Positions 55,601-62,847 of a stretch of DNA of 64,000 bases are shown here, piece by piece. Position 1 is the first letter of the stretch, and every line of letters starts with the position of its first letter. The position numbers and the translations under genes are program-made. Below the pieces are notes generated by a model. It saw only the letters and a program-made list of their open reading frames with translations. It did not search any database and was not told where the DNA came from. Source of the DNA: Actinopolymorpha cephalotaxi (lineage in GTDB: Bacteria; Actinomycetota; Actinomycetes; Propionibacteriales; Actinopolymorphaceae); contig NZ_JACBZA010000001.1 of assembly GCF_013408535.1 (NCBI RefSeq), positions 186,001 to 250,000 of the forward strand, in the 5' to 3' direction.

Positions 55601-55825
55601 TTCGTGCAGGACGCGGTGCTGGCGCAGGGCGACGCGGTGTGGGCGGCCCTCGCCGACGGCGGTCATTTCTACGTGTGCGGCGACGGCGCGCGGATGGCGC
55701 CGGCGGTGCGTGCGGCCCTGCTGGAGATCTTCCGCAGGAACGCGGGCGGGTCCGGTGTGGACGCCGAGGAGTGGCTGGCCGGACTCGAGCGGGACGGCCG
55801 CTACCAGCAGGACGTCTTCGCCTGA
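52607..55825 (+). CDS. CYP102-type self-sufficient cytochrome P450/NADPH reductase
   Basis: A 1072-residue single-chain monooxygenase like P450 BM3. Residues 1-470 are the heme domain: AGHETTS in the I helix, ExxR in DETLR, and the heme ligand C405 in FGNGERACIGRQF. F90 matches BM3 F87 and R50 matches R47, while Y51 is replaced by phenylalanine (F54). An FMN flavodoxin domain starts near 480 (VAYGSNLGSTEDLA), followed by the FAD domain (RPRFYSISSSP) and NADPH site (GPGTGIAPLRGF, CGDGARMAPAV), ending GRYQQDVFA like BM3. Expected reaction: subterminal hydroxylation of fatty acids. The ATG at 52607 has GAGGAAG about 9 nt upstream. A divergent TetR gene and two operators control it. Confidence 0.96.
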   Translation: MADLLPIPGPRGVPVLGNTFQVPADGPSAHFAALAREYPEGIFRLELAGRQVIFVHDPDLVAEVCDESRFHKPIDPPLSHVRDFAGDGLFTARSDEPSWGQAHRILMPAFGQRSMKAYFPQMLEVAEQLVGKWQHRQGADLNMAEDMTRLALDTISLTGFGHRFNSFDAEELHPFLQAMGNALVEAMTRMRQLPFVTSMRRGQDRAYRDDIQTMQNLVDEVIRERRAEGRTGGSDLLGLMLDAADPVTGERLSDENIRNQVLTFLIAGHETTSGLLSFALYLLLRNPHVLAQAYAEVDRLLPGDSLPTYETVMKLDVIPRILDETLRLWSPIPGIGLTAYEDTVLGGRYPVAKGQKISVLLAPLHTHPGAWERPEEFDIDRWLPERKAEHHPHAYKPFGNGERACIGRQFALTEARLALALLLRRFALSDPHSYRMHVKQTLTIKPEGFTVRVRERRPHERAVPVAAAEDSGEAGAAAASSTLDVRAVGVSLRVAYGSNLGSTEDLAHVVAERARQSGFETTLCTLDELAGDVPADGLLVAVTASYNGKAPDNAQRFDHLLDGGGLAPGSLAGLKFAVLGAGNTQWATYQAFPRRVEAGLLAAGATAVVPRGEADAAGDFDGMAEAWLGELWTALAREYGADTSAAAGPRYRLEVLTEADIRPSVVSEQAVPLTVVSSEDLVADATGLWDFALEAPRPAARSVVLELPEGVTYRTGNHLAVFAKNDPELVAWAMRQLRVRPDQVVRLSQEDGRRTHLPVGVPVPVELLLTEFVELQEVATRAQLRTLLGHTGCPWTTREIEGLCGEEPEAQQRYADEILAKRVSVLGLLERFPAVELPLAAFLELAGPIRPRFYSISSSPAVDPRRPRLTVGLVEGPAWAGTGEYRGLCSQYLARLEPGDVVYGYVRTPAPAFEPPADPATPMVLVGPGTGIAPLRGFVEERATLSAAGERVGPALLFYGCRHPEHDWLYGAEFAEWERSGVVTVHAAYSAVPGHPYRFVQDAVLAQGDAVWAALADGGHFYVCGDGARMAPAVRAALLEIFRRNAGGSGVDAEEWLAGLERDGRYQQDVFA

Positions 55826-55872
55826 CGGGTCCGGCCGTCTCGCCGGGTGCCGGCACGTCAGGCGTTCGTGCG

Positions 55873-56808
55873 TCAGGCCGGATGCTCGCGCAGCCAGTCG
55901 TCGATGAGGAAGTGCTCGATCGAGTCGGGCGGGTGGTCACGCGTGCTCGCCGCCTGCTGGTCGCGCACCTGCGCGGGGGTGAACCACCGGGCCTCGACCA
56001 CCTCGGTGCCGTCGACCGCGACCGTCTCGGCCGAGGCCCGGGCGCGGTATCCGAGCATCAGGCCGGCGGGGAACGGCCAGGCCTGGGAAGCCAGGTAGCG
56101 CAGCTCGGCCAACCGCAGGCCGACCTCCTCGCCCACCTCACGGTGCACGGCGTCCTCCAGGCTCTCGCCGACCTCGACGAAGCCCGCCAGCGTGGAGAAG
56201 CTCCCGGGGGCGGCGTGCCGATGGCGGAGCAGCAGGCACCGCGTGCGATCGGGTGCCTCGACGAGCACGATCACGGCCGGCTCGATCCGGGGGAACCAGA
56301 GCCGGTCGCATCCCGGACACCGCCGGGCGTGCCCGGCTTCGCAGGCAGTGGTCTGCTCTCCGCAGGTGCCGCAGAACCGCTGGTTGCGGTGCCAGTGGTG
56401 GAGCCCCCGGGCGTAGGCGAGGGTGCTCGCCTCGTGGGCCGGCAGGGTCCAGGCGAACGACCGCAGGTCGAGAGTCGCCGTCGCGCCGACCGCGGTGACG
56501 GCCTCCTCCTCCGTACGAACGGAAAGGTCGCCGGCGAACACCCCCGTCCCGGAGTCCAGGCCCAGCAGGACCGGCTCGTCGCAGAGGTCGAGCAGGGATC
56601 GGGCCGACGCACCCTGTCGCCACGCGGGCCGGACCGAGGTGCCGTCGACCAGGAAGCGGTCCCGCCAGGTCGTGATCAGCCGGGTCTCGGGCCGCCCGAG
56701 GAGGTCGCGCACCCAGTCGGGGTCCGTGCGGAGTTCGGCCGCCCGGTCGAGCCGCCCGCCGCTGTAGGGCAGGACCACGGGCGGCGCGGTCCCTGTCAGC
56801 GATGCCAT
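55873..56808 (-). CDS. nudC: NAD(+) diphosphatase (NADH pyrophosphatase)
   Basis: A 311-residue Nudix hydrolase that splits NADH/NAD to NMN(H) and AMP and may decap NAD-RNA. It has an N-terminal domain, a four-cysteine zinc ribbon (CGTCGEQTTACEAGHARRCPGC, about 150-172), the Nudix box GFVEVGESLEDAVHREVGEEVG and the NADH-pyrophosphatase motif SQAWPFP. The ATG at 56808 has GAGGAGG 4 nt upstream, inside the end of the Lrp gene; the two genes overlap by 13 bp and are probably coupled. The stop lies within a weak two-copy 15-bp repeat. Confidence 0.93.
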   Translation of the reverse strand: MASLTGTAPPVVLPYSGGRLDRAAELRTDPDWVRDLLGRPETRLITTWRDRFLVDGTSVRPAWRQGASARSLLDLCDEPVLLGLDSGTGVFAGDLSVRTEEEAVTAVGATATLDLRSFAWTLPAHEASTLAYARGLHHWHRNQRFCGTCGEQTTACEAGHARRCPGCDRLWFPRIEPAVIVLVEAPDRTRCLLLRHRHAAPGSFSTLAGFVEVGESLEDAVHREVGEEVGLRLAELRYLASQAWPFPAGLMLGYRARASAETVAVDGTEVVEARWFTPAQVRDQQAASTRDHPPDSIEHFLIDDWLREHPA

Positions 56809-57278
56809 GCGCCCTCCTCGTCCACCGCGATCGTCGGATCGGGATGCACCGGACGCTCGAAGAAGGTCTCCAGCACCACGATCGTCTGCGTACCCGTCAC
56901 CCCGTCGATGTCGTAGATGCGGCGCAGCACCTCCTGGAGCTCCTTGGTCGTGGCGGCCCTGACCTTCACGAACAACGACGCGCTCCCGGCCACGATGTGC
57001 GCCTCCTCGATCCACGGGAGCGCGCGCAGGGCCTCTCCGGTCTCGGCGCCGCCCAGCCAGGAGGTGGCCTCGACCATCGCGAACGCGAGGACGCCTCGGT
57101 CGAGGGCGGTCGGATCGAGCTCGATGGTCGTCCGCCTGATCACTCCTCGCTCCCGGAGCTTGCGCACCCGCTCGTGCGTCGCAGCGCTCGACAGGCCGAC
57201 CGCCTCGGCCAGGGCCGCGTAGGGCTGACTGGCGTCCTCCTGCAGGCGGGAGAGCAACGTGGTGTCGATCGAGTCCAT
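56796..57278 (-). CDS. Lrp/AsnC family transcriptional regulator
   Basis: A 160-residue regulator with an N-terminal winged helix-turn-helix (PYAALAEAVGLSSAATHERVRKLRERGVI, about 19-48) and a C-terminal RAM ligand/oligomer domain (residues 62-150, AFAMVEATSW to VVLETFFERP). It would sense an amino acid or small metabolite. The ATG at 57278 has GAGGT 6 nt upstream. It overlaps nudC, so NAD turnover and this regulator are expressed together. A 19-bp inverted repeat upstream may be its own site. Confidence 0.92.
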   Translation of the reverse strand: MDSIDTTLLSRLQEDASQPYAALAEAVGLSSAATHERVRKLRERGVIRRTTIELDPTALDRGVLAFAMVEATSWLGGAETGEALRALPWIEEAHIVAGSASLFVKVRAATTKELQEVLRRIYDIDGVTGTQTIVVLETFFERPVHPDPTIAVDEEGAWHR

Positions 57279-57326
57279 GGATCACCTCGGGCATCGGTGT
57301 TCGTTCGGCCATATTAGATCACGACC

Positions 57327-57345
57327 GATCTGCAGTCGGCAGATC
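57327..57345. promoter_or_regulatory. 19-bp inverted repeat upstream of the Lrp gene
   Basis: The arms gatctgc and gcagatc are exact complements with a 5-bp spacer, about 50 bp upstream of the Lrp start. On the minus strand, taatat (about 57311-57316) between it and the start could be a -10 element. The position and size fit Lrp autoregulation. It overlaps the last codons of the convergently placed membrane gene. Confidence 0.5.
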
Positions 57346-58381
57346 ACCCGACTGGCGAAATCTCGTTCGGTGGATCATGATAGATGCCGAACGAAGCCGA
57401 CGACTGCCGGGTGCGGCGGGCCGCGACCAGGATGGCCACCACCGCCGCCGCGCCGAAGACCACGTCGCCCACGTGGTCGATCGTGGTCGACACCGGAAGG
57501 ACCGGAGTCTCGATGAAGGCGTGCAGGGCGTACGCGAGCGCCGCTCCGGCGACCAGTGCGAGCTGGTGCCGCGGCGCCCAGCCGGGCCGGCGGGACCAGT
57601 ACGCCACGGCCGCCACGGCGACGCCCGCGATGGCCGTCATCATGACGACCGGGACCCACGCCGCCGAGTGGCCGGGCGCCAGCCGGTACGCCGAACCGCA
57701 CACCAGGGCGAGCCCGCCGACCAGCCACGCCGAGGGCCCGCGCCGACCGGCCTCCTCCGCGGGAGCCTCCACGTGAGCCTCGACGGTCGTGACGGTCCGG
57801 GACGGACGGACGAGGAAGGCCGCGACCACCGTGGCCACGACGACGACCGCGACTCCGGCGAACTGCGGAACCGAGGCCACGAACGGATCCCGGGCGATCT
57901 GCATCACCGTGGTCGCCAACGAGCCGAAGGCGAACAGCACTCCGGTCACTGTCAATCCGACCTTGCCCAGCCAGGGTGTGGTGCGCCGTTCCGGCACCAT
58001 CGCCTCGACCAGCCCGATGGGCACGCTGATGCTCCACACGGTGTGCAGTGCCAGGACCGCCAGCGTCCAGGGGACGGCGATGCCCAGCGCCGGGACGTAG
58101 CCGACGTCGAGCAGGTGCGCGCCGACGTAGTTGCGGTTGAACAGCGACTGGGTGGTGACGCCCTCCTCGAAGACGCCGTACGCCAGACCGAGCAGCAGGA
58201 TGCTCGGCCAGCCACGGCCGGTACGCCGGACGAACTCCCTGATCAGCAACGCACCACCGCCGTAGAGCGGTGCCAGGAGGACCAGGCCGACGAGCAGGGT
58301 GATGGGGAGGTTCCCCAAGAGGAACTCCGCGACCAGCGGGGCGGTCAGGAACAGTCCGACGGCAGGTGCGACGCGGCGCAT
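57344..58381 (-). CDS. Multi-pass membrane protein of unknown function
   Basis: A 345-residue integral membrane protein with about ten hydrophobic segments (for example APAVGLFLTAPLVAEFLLG, LGIAVPWTLAVLALHTVW, FAGVAVVVVATVVAAFLV). A motif GLAYGVFEEGVTTQSLFNRNY resembles the paired glutamates of intramembrane CAAX-like proteases, but the remaining signature is not seen, so no function is assigned. The ATG at 58381 has AGGAGG 6 nt upstream. It lies upstream of, and reads toward, the Lrp-nudC genes on the same strand. Confidence 0.75.
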   Translation of the reverse strand: MRRVAPAVGLFLTAPLVAEFLLGNLPITLLVGLVLLAPLYGGGALLIREFVRRTGRGWPSILLLGLAYGVFEEGVTTQSLFNRNYVGAHLLDVGYVPALGIAVPWTLAVLALHTVWSISVPIGLVEAMVPERRTTPWLGKVGLTVTGVLFAFGSLATTVMQIARDPFVASVPQFAGVAVVVVATVVAAFLVRPSRTVTTVEAHVEAPAEEAGRRGPSAWLVGGLALVCGSAYRLAPGHSAAWVPVVMMTAIAGVAVAAVAYWSRRPGWAPRHQLALVAGAALAYALHAFIETPVLPVSTTIDHVGDVVFGAAAVVAILVAARRTRQSSASFGIYHDPPNEISPVG

Positions 58382-58601
58382 GGAAGGCCTCCTGGTTCGT
58401 GCGCGCGATCCGACCATCCCAGCGTCGCCCCGAGCGCGGACCCGGTCCGATGTCATCCGGTCGCCCGCGGCCATGACATCTGTCCTGCCCCGGCCACTGC
58501 GGAACAGTCACGACAGACCGGCCGACCGCGACTGTTGGCAGGAGACAGGAGAACTGCCGAAGCGACCGGGCGACCGGGGGCGCAGGCAGTCGAGACGACC
58601 C

Positions 58602-58661
58602 GACGACGAATACGACGACGAATCCGACGACGAATCCGACGACGAATCCGACGAGGAATGA
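58602..58661. repeat. Five 12-bp tandem repeats before the methyltransferase gene
   Basis: Five units of gacgacgaatcc (variants in the first and last), ending 10 bp before the methyltransferase ATG. Read in the plus frame they encode DDE/SDD acidic repeats ending in a TGA. The repeat therefore also looks like the 3' end of a frame, though no gene is supported upstream. Confidence 0.8.
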
Positions 58662-58671
58662 GGACGGCGCG

Positions 58672-59265
58672 ATGGCGGACACCGACATCCGGCACCTGCT
58701 CGAAGGTCTCCACCAGGACGGGCTCACCCACGATGCGGCGCAGGAGGACCGGCTGCTCCGCCGCCGCAACCTGGAGCCCGAGGCGGCCGCTCTGCTGTCG
58801 GTCGTACTCCAGGCGATGGGTGCCACCACGATGGTGGAGATCGGCACCTCCAACGGGTACTCCGCGATCTGGTTCGCGGCCGCGCTGGCCCGGCGAGCCG
58901 GGCGGCTGGTGAGCGTGGACGTCGACGCCTCCGTGCAGGTGCAGGCGCGGACCAACCTGGAGGCCGCGGGGCTGGCGGCGACCGTCGAGCTCCGGACCGG
59001 GGACGGTGGCGCGGTGCTGGCCGACCTGCCCGACGCGGGCCTGGACGTGTTGTTCCTCGACTCCGAGCGCCCGGAGTATCCGCGGTGGTGGCCGCATCCG
59101 GTGCGGGCGCTGCGCGTCGGTGGCCTCCTCGCCGTCGACAACGTGCTCTCCCACCCGGACGAGGTGGCGGAGTTCCGTGCGCTGGTGGAAGGCTCCGCCG
59201 ACCTGGAGTCGACCGTCGTGCCGGTGGGCAAGGGGCTGCTGCTCGCCACCCGGCTTGCGACGTAG
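58672..59265 (+). CDS. O-methyltransferase family protein
   Basis: A 197-residue SAM-dependent methyltransferase of the catechol O-methyltransferase-like family 3. Motif I is TMVEIGTSNGYSAIWFAAAL (about residues 53-72), followed by VSVDVDASVQVQAR, GDGGAVLADLPDAGLDVLFLDSERPEYPRWW with the metal-type aspartate, and LLAVDNVLSH. The acceptor is unknown. The ATG at 58672 has GAGG about 9 nt upstream. It is framed by tandem repeats: 12-bp units in the leader and 9-bp units through the stop codon. Confidence 0.88.
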   Translation: MADTDIRHLLEGLHQDGLTHDAAQEDRLLRRRNLEPEAAALLSVVLQAMGATTMVEIGTSNGYSAIWFAAALARRAGRLVSVDVDASVQVQARTNLEAAGLAATVELRTGDGGAVLADLPDAGLDVLFLDSERPEYPRWWPHPVRALRVGGLLAVDNVLSHPDEVAEFRALVEGSADLESTVVPVGKGLLLATRLAT

Positions 59266-59304
59266 CCGACGTAGCCGACGTAACCGACGGAACCGACGAA
59301 GCCG
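59260..59304. repeat. Five 9-bp tandem repeats through the methyltransferase stop
   Basis: Units acgtagccg (twice), acgtaaccg, acggaaccg and acgaagccg. The first contains the actual stop codon TAG (59263-59265); the next two also contain TAG and TAA in the same frame, giving back-up stops. Confidence 0.85.
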
Positions 59305-59342
59305 AGATGCGACGTCGCCGGCGTACGACCTGGCTGCCGGCG

Positions 59343-61148
59343 TCAGTTGTTCAGCTGGTCGAGGATCGGCCAGAGGCTCTCGTGGCCGGTCATCGTGGCG
59401 TAGTCGTACTGGCTGCCGCCCACCGCGCCGCCGTCGCGGACCGCGTTCACGAACGCCTGCACGCGGTCGGCCGTGACCGGCGTACTTCCTTCGCCGATCA
59501 CCCCGCCCTCGACGTGCACCCGGCGCCCGGTGAGCGACCTCGCCCGCGTCGTCTGGTCCTTCACCCAGGTGTAGACCTGCGCCGCGGAGAAGTTCGACCG
59601 GAACGACCACAACGCCATGGGTACGACGGCCTCGCTGTTCGGTCCGATCGACGCCCAGGGGAAGCCCTCCCAGCGGTTGCCGGGATCGGTCCCGAACGGC
59701 GAGGGCACGATCGCCCCGATCACCGCCGGGGTACGGGTGCGCACCTGCTGCAGGTGGGTCACCAGCCGCTGGTTGAACTGGGCATGGGTGACCTCGCCGT
59801 CGGAGCCGAACCGTTCGATGTCCACCCCCACCGCGTCGAACCGCTGCCCTGCCGGGCTGACGTAGGAGCCGATCGCCACGGTGCGGCGCACGTCGCGCTC
59901 GAGGTCGCCGTAGCCGGGCACGTACCACCCGACGACCCGGATCCCGGCAGCGTGCGCGGCGTCCAGCCACTGCCCCATCCTGGTCTCGTCGAAGAAGTCC
60001 TGTGCGCTGTTGAACCGCGCGGTGCCGAGGTAGAGCGTGCGTACGTCCCGCGCGCGCATGTCGGCCACCGAGGACACCGGTTCGAGGGTGGCGTAGTCCA
60101 AGGTGTCCACCCAGGTGCCGAGCCGGCGGAAGGCGACGTAGGCGTCGACGGCCGTCCATGGGCTCCAGGTACCGGCCGGGGTCGACCGCACCGACTCGTA
60201 CTGGAAGCCGGTCGACGACCATCCGACGACCCGCACCGCTGCGTCGCCGTCGCTCGCGGTCGGGCCGGAGGAGAACGTGCCGCCCAGCGAGGCCCACGAC
60301 GTCCACGCCGATCCCGTCCACCGCAGCAGCCGCATGCTGTTGCCACTGCCGCGCGCGACCACGTCCAGCAGGCCGACGCCCGGGGAGGCCACGGCGGGCT
60401 GGGAGTTGAGCAGGGTGGTGGCGCCGCCGACCCGCACCCACGAGCGCCAGCGCCCGTCGCCGAACCACTTCTGCGACAGGGTGTTGTCGGCGTTGCGTAC
60501 GAAGACGTCCAGCCGCCCCGGACCCCACGACGTCGCCGCCGGGCTGGAGGAGAGCACGCCGCCCAGGCGTTCCCAGGCCGACCAGCTTCCGGACGCGAAC
60601 GCCTTGTGGGACAGGCCGTTGTCGACGTTGCGGACGAAGACGTCCAGCAGGCCTGGTCCCTGGGACGCGACCGCCGGCGCCGAGGTGAGGACGCCGCCCA
60701 GGCGCTCCCAGCTCTGCCAGCCGCCGGCGGCGTAGGCCCGGTGCCACAGGGCGTTGTCCGTGCCGCGGGCGAAGACGTCCATCCGTCCGGGTGCCCAGGA
60801 GACGGCCGCCGGCTGCGAGGCGAGGTCGCCGCCGAGGTTGAGCGTGCGGGTCCAGGAGCCGCCCGGATAGCGGATCTGCTGCAGCAGGTCGCCGCCGGAG
60901 GAGGTGTTGAACAGGTCCGTACGGCCGGGCCCGTAGGACGTGACCGCCGGGCTGGTGCGTTCCGCCGAGGGCAGCGGGATCGCCGCCGCCGGGGTGGGCG
61001 CCCGCACAGCCGGGGCCGGGCCGGCCGCCGCGGCGGGCGCACCCGTGGCGCCCAGGCTCAGCGCTCCCGCGACCAGCAGGGCGGCCGCACCGGCGACCCG
61101 TGCCCGGCTGCCCGGCCGCGGGCGGTTTCGACGTACCGCATCCACCAT
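59343..61148 (-). CDS. Secreted beta-propeller protein with a glycosidase-like C-terminal domain
   Basis: A 601-residue exported protein. A twin-arginine-poor signal peptide (about 1-42, RVAGAAALLVAGALSLGATGAPAAAA) precedes five or so PLL-like lectin propeller repeats (about 60-310), each with a core such as GPGLLDVFVRN, NGLSHKAF and WSAWERLGG. The C-terminal 280 residues look like a TIM-barrel: TWVDTLDYATL, AAGIRVVGWYVPGYGD, FDAVGVDIERFGSDG with a possible acidic catalytic pair, and MALWSFRSNF. It may bind and act on cell-surface or environmental glycans. The ATG at 61148 lacks a strong Shine-Dalgarno sequence. Monocistronic. Confidence 0.8.
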   Translation of the reverse strand: MVDAVRRNRPRPGSRARVAGAAALLVAGALSLGATGAPAAAAGPAPAVRAPTPAAAIPLPSAERTSPAVTSYGPGRTDLFNTSSGGDLLQQIRYPGGSWTRTLNLGGDLASQPAAVSWAPGRMDVFARGTDNALWHRAYAAGGWQSWERLGGVLTSAPAVASQGPGLLDVFVRNVDNGLSHKAFASGSWSAWERLGGVLSSSPAATSWGPGRLDVFVRNADNTLSQKWFGDGRWRSWVRVGGATTLLNSQPAVASPGVGLLDVVARGSGNSMRLLRWTGSAWTSWASLGGTFSSGPTASDGDAAVRVVGWSSTGFQYESVRSTPAGTWSPWTAVDAYVAFRRLGTWVDTLDYATLEPVSSVADMRARDVRTLYLGTARFNSAQDFFDETRMGQWLDAAHAAGIRVVGWYVPGYGDLERDVRRTVAIGSYVSPAGQRFDAVGVDIERFGSDGEVTHAQFNQRLVTHLQQVRTRTPAVIGAIVPSPFGTDPGNRWEGFPWASIGPNSEAVVPMALWSFRSNFSAAQVYTWVKDQTTRARSLTGRRVHVEGGVIGEGSTPVTADRVQAFVNAVRDGGAVGGSQYDYATMTGHESLWPILDQLNN

Positions 61149-61419
61149 CGCCACGCACCGACTTCCCGACACCACCGCGCCCACGCCGGACCGCGGCGAA
61201 ACCGAACGTCCGTGAACTGTCCGATCCCGGACAGTGGTGACGGTACGCCGTGCACGGGCGCAAAGGCGGCGGAACGGCCGAACCGGCGAAACCGGCGCAC
61301 CGCAGACCCGGCTCGGCCCGGGCCGCCGATGGCGAAGTCGGACAACCCGCGACCGGACCACCCGGCGGCGCGCCCGCAAGTACGGGAGGCGGGCGACGTC
61401 TGCTTCCTAGGGTCGGAGC

Positions 61420-61938
61420 ATGGCGTACTTCACGTTCACCATGGCCACGCTCGTGGTGGGTGCGCTCGTGCACACGTTCGTCGACAAGACCCCGCAGCGG
61501 CGGACCCGGCCCCGGGTGATCGAACTGTGGCTGCTGTGGTTCGTGGTGGGTGGCGGCGTGTGGGCGATCTTCGGCGGGCTCAGCCACCTCGGGCCCAACT
61601 CCAGCGAGGTCGCGGCCTCGATCGGATATCACCAGAGCTTCTTCCAGTGGGAGGTGGGCTGGGCCGACATCGCGGTCGGCGTGCTCGGCGTGGTCTGCGT
61701 ACGGAAGCGGGACAGCTGGCTCACCGCGGCGGTCGTCGCGCTCGCGATCCTGTTCTGGGGCGACGCGGTGGGACACGTCATGCAGTTGATCGCGCACGAC
61801 AACACCGCGACGGCGAATGTGGGAGCGATCCCGGTCGACGTGCTGCAGCCGCTGGTCGCGGTGGTCCTGCTGGTGGAGTACCGCCGGCACCAACCCGCCG
61901 TCGGCCGGGCCACCACCGGAACCAAGGCCGCCGACTGA
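61420..61938 (+). CDS. Four-helix membrane protein (DUF6790-like)
   Basis: A 172-residue membrane protein with four hydrophobic segments (TMATLVVGALVHTF, WLLWFVVGGGVWAIFGGL, IAVGVLGVVCV and VPLVAVVLLVEY-like end). Conserved-looking residues include GYHQSFFQWEVGWAD and WGDAVGHVMQL. The family resemblance to DUF6790 is from memory and uncertain. The ATG at 61420 has no spaced Shine-Dalgarno sequence, but TAGGGT ends 6 nt upstream, which fits a leaderless mRNA. Function unknown. Confidence 0.75.
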   Translation: MAYFTFTMATLVVGALVHTFVDKTPQRRTRPRVIELWLLWFVVGGGVWAIFGGLSHLGPNSSEVAASIGYHQSFFQWEVGWADIAVGVLGVVCVRKRDSWLTAAVVALAILFWGDAVGHVMQLIAHDNTATANVGAIPVDVLQPLVAVVLLVEYRRHQPAVGRATTGTKAAD

Positions 61939-62033
61939 CGCCGGCGCGTGGCAGACTCGGGCGGGCGACCGGTTCGCGGGCCGTCGGTGTCCGCGGGCCC
62001 CGCGGAAGAGCTGCCCACCGCCGGAAGGAAGCC

Positions 62034-62813
62034 ATGCGCCAGTTGCGCTACGACGAACTCACCGTGTCCGTCGCACCGTCCGCGGAGGCGGCCGGAGCCG
62101 CGGCCGCGGAACGCTTCGCGGCGGCCGTCCGCGCCGAACTCGCCACCGTCGACACCGGCGACGCGGTGGCGGTGATCCTGGCCACCGGCAACTCCCAGTT
62201 CGGCTTCGTGCGGGCCGTGCGCGAACGCGACGACATCGACTGGTCGCGGCTGGTCGTGCTGCACATGGACGAGTACGCCGGCATGACGGCGGACCACTCG
62301 GCGAGTTTCCGCCGGTGGTTCGCCGACCAGTTGCTGCCGTACGTCACGCCGCGGGAGTTCCACGGCATCCGCGGCGACCACGAGCCGGTCGAGGAGGAGC
62401 TGGCGAGGTACTCGAAGCTGCTGGCCGACCTCGACCCGGCGGTGTGCGTTATGGGCATCGGCGAGAACGGCCACCTGGCGTTCAACGACCCGCCCGCCGA
62501 CTTCGACACCACCGCGCTGGTCCACCTGGTGGACCTGGACGACGCGTGCCGGCGCCAGCAGGTCGGCGAGGGCCACTTCCCGTCGCTGGCGCAGACGCCG
62601 ACGCAGGCGCTGTCGCTGACGGTGCCGGCCCTGATCCGGCCGCGGACGGTGCTGGTGGTGACGCCCGAGGCCCGCAAGGCGGAGGCGGTCCGCGCCGCGC
62701 TGGAGGGCCCGGTCACCCCGGACTGCCCGGCGTCGGTCCTGCGCACCGTCGGCCACGCGCAGCTGTTCCTCGACGAGGAGTCCGCCGGAACACTGCGCGA
62801 CCAGGTGGCCTGA
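62034..62813 (+). CDS. nagB: Glucosamine-6-phosphate deaminase family protein
   Basis: A 259-residue sugar-phosphate isomerase/deaminase that would convert glucosamine 6-phosphate to fructose 6-phosphate and ammonia. Family motifs: VILATGNSQFGFVRAV (phosphate loop), VVLHMDEYAGM with the proton-transfer aspartate, and GIGENGHLAFNDP with the catalytic histidine. SLTVPALIRPRTVLVVTPEARKAEAV closes the fold. The ATG at 62034 follows GGAAGGAA. No nagA, nagK or transporter gene is near, so assignment to N-acetylglucosamine use rather than a related 6-phosphogluconolactonase-like role rests on motifs. Confidence 0.88.
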   Translation: MRQLRYDELTVSVAPSAEAAGAAAAERFAAAVRAELATVDTGDAVAVILATGNSQFGFVRAVRERDDIDWSRLVVLHMDEYAGMTADHSASFRRWFADQLLPYVTPREFHGIRGDHEPVEEELARYSKLLADLDPAVCVMGIGENGHLAFNDPPADFDTTALVHLVDLDDACRRQQVGEGHFPSLAQTPTQALSLTVPALIRPRTVLVVTPEARKAEAVRAALEGPVTPDCPASVLRTVGHAQLFLDEESAGTLRDQVA

Positions 62814-62847
62814 GCCGCGGGCCGGGACGCAGGGGCTGGTACGCCGG

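Noticed and set aside
52313-55666. An open frame of more than 1100 codons opposite the P450 gene
   Set aside because: Long antisense frames are common at this GC content; the product is Arg/Gly/Val-rich with no motif, while the plus strand encodes a clear P450-reductase fusion.
57363-57394. Inverted repeat tcgttcgg/ccgaacga with a 16-bp interval
   Set aside because: It lies inside the C-terminal coding sequence of the membrane protein and is probably chance; the 57327-57345 site is better placed for regulation.
59085-62033. A long plus-strand open frame leading into nagB
   Set aside because: The part before the nagB ATG is antisense to the secreted propeller protein and lacks any domain; the NagB fold starts at 62034 behind a ribosome-binding site.
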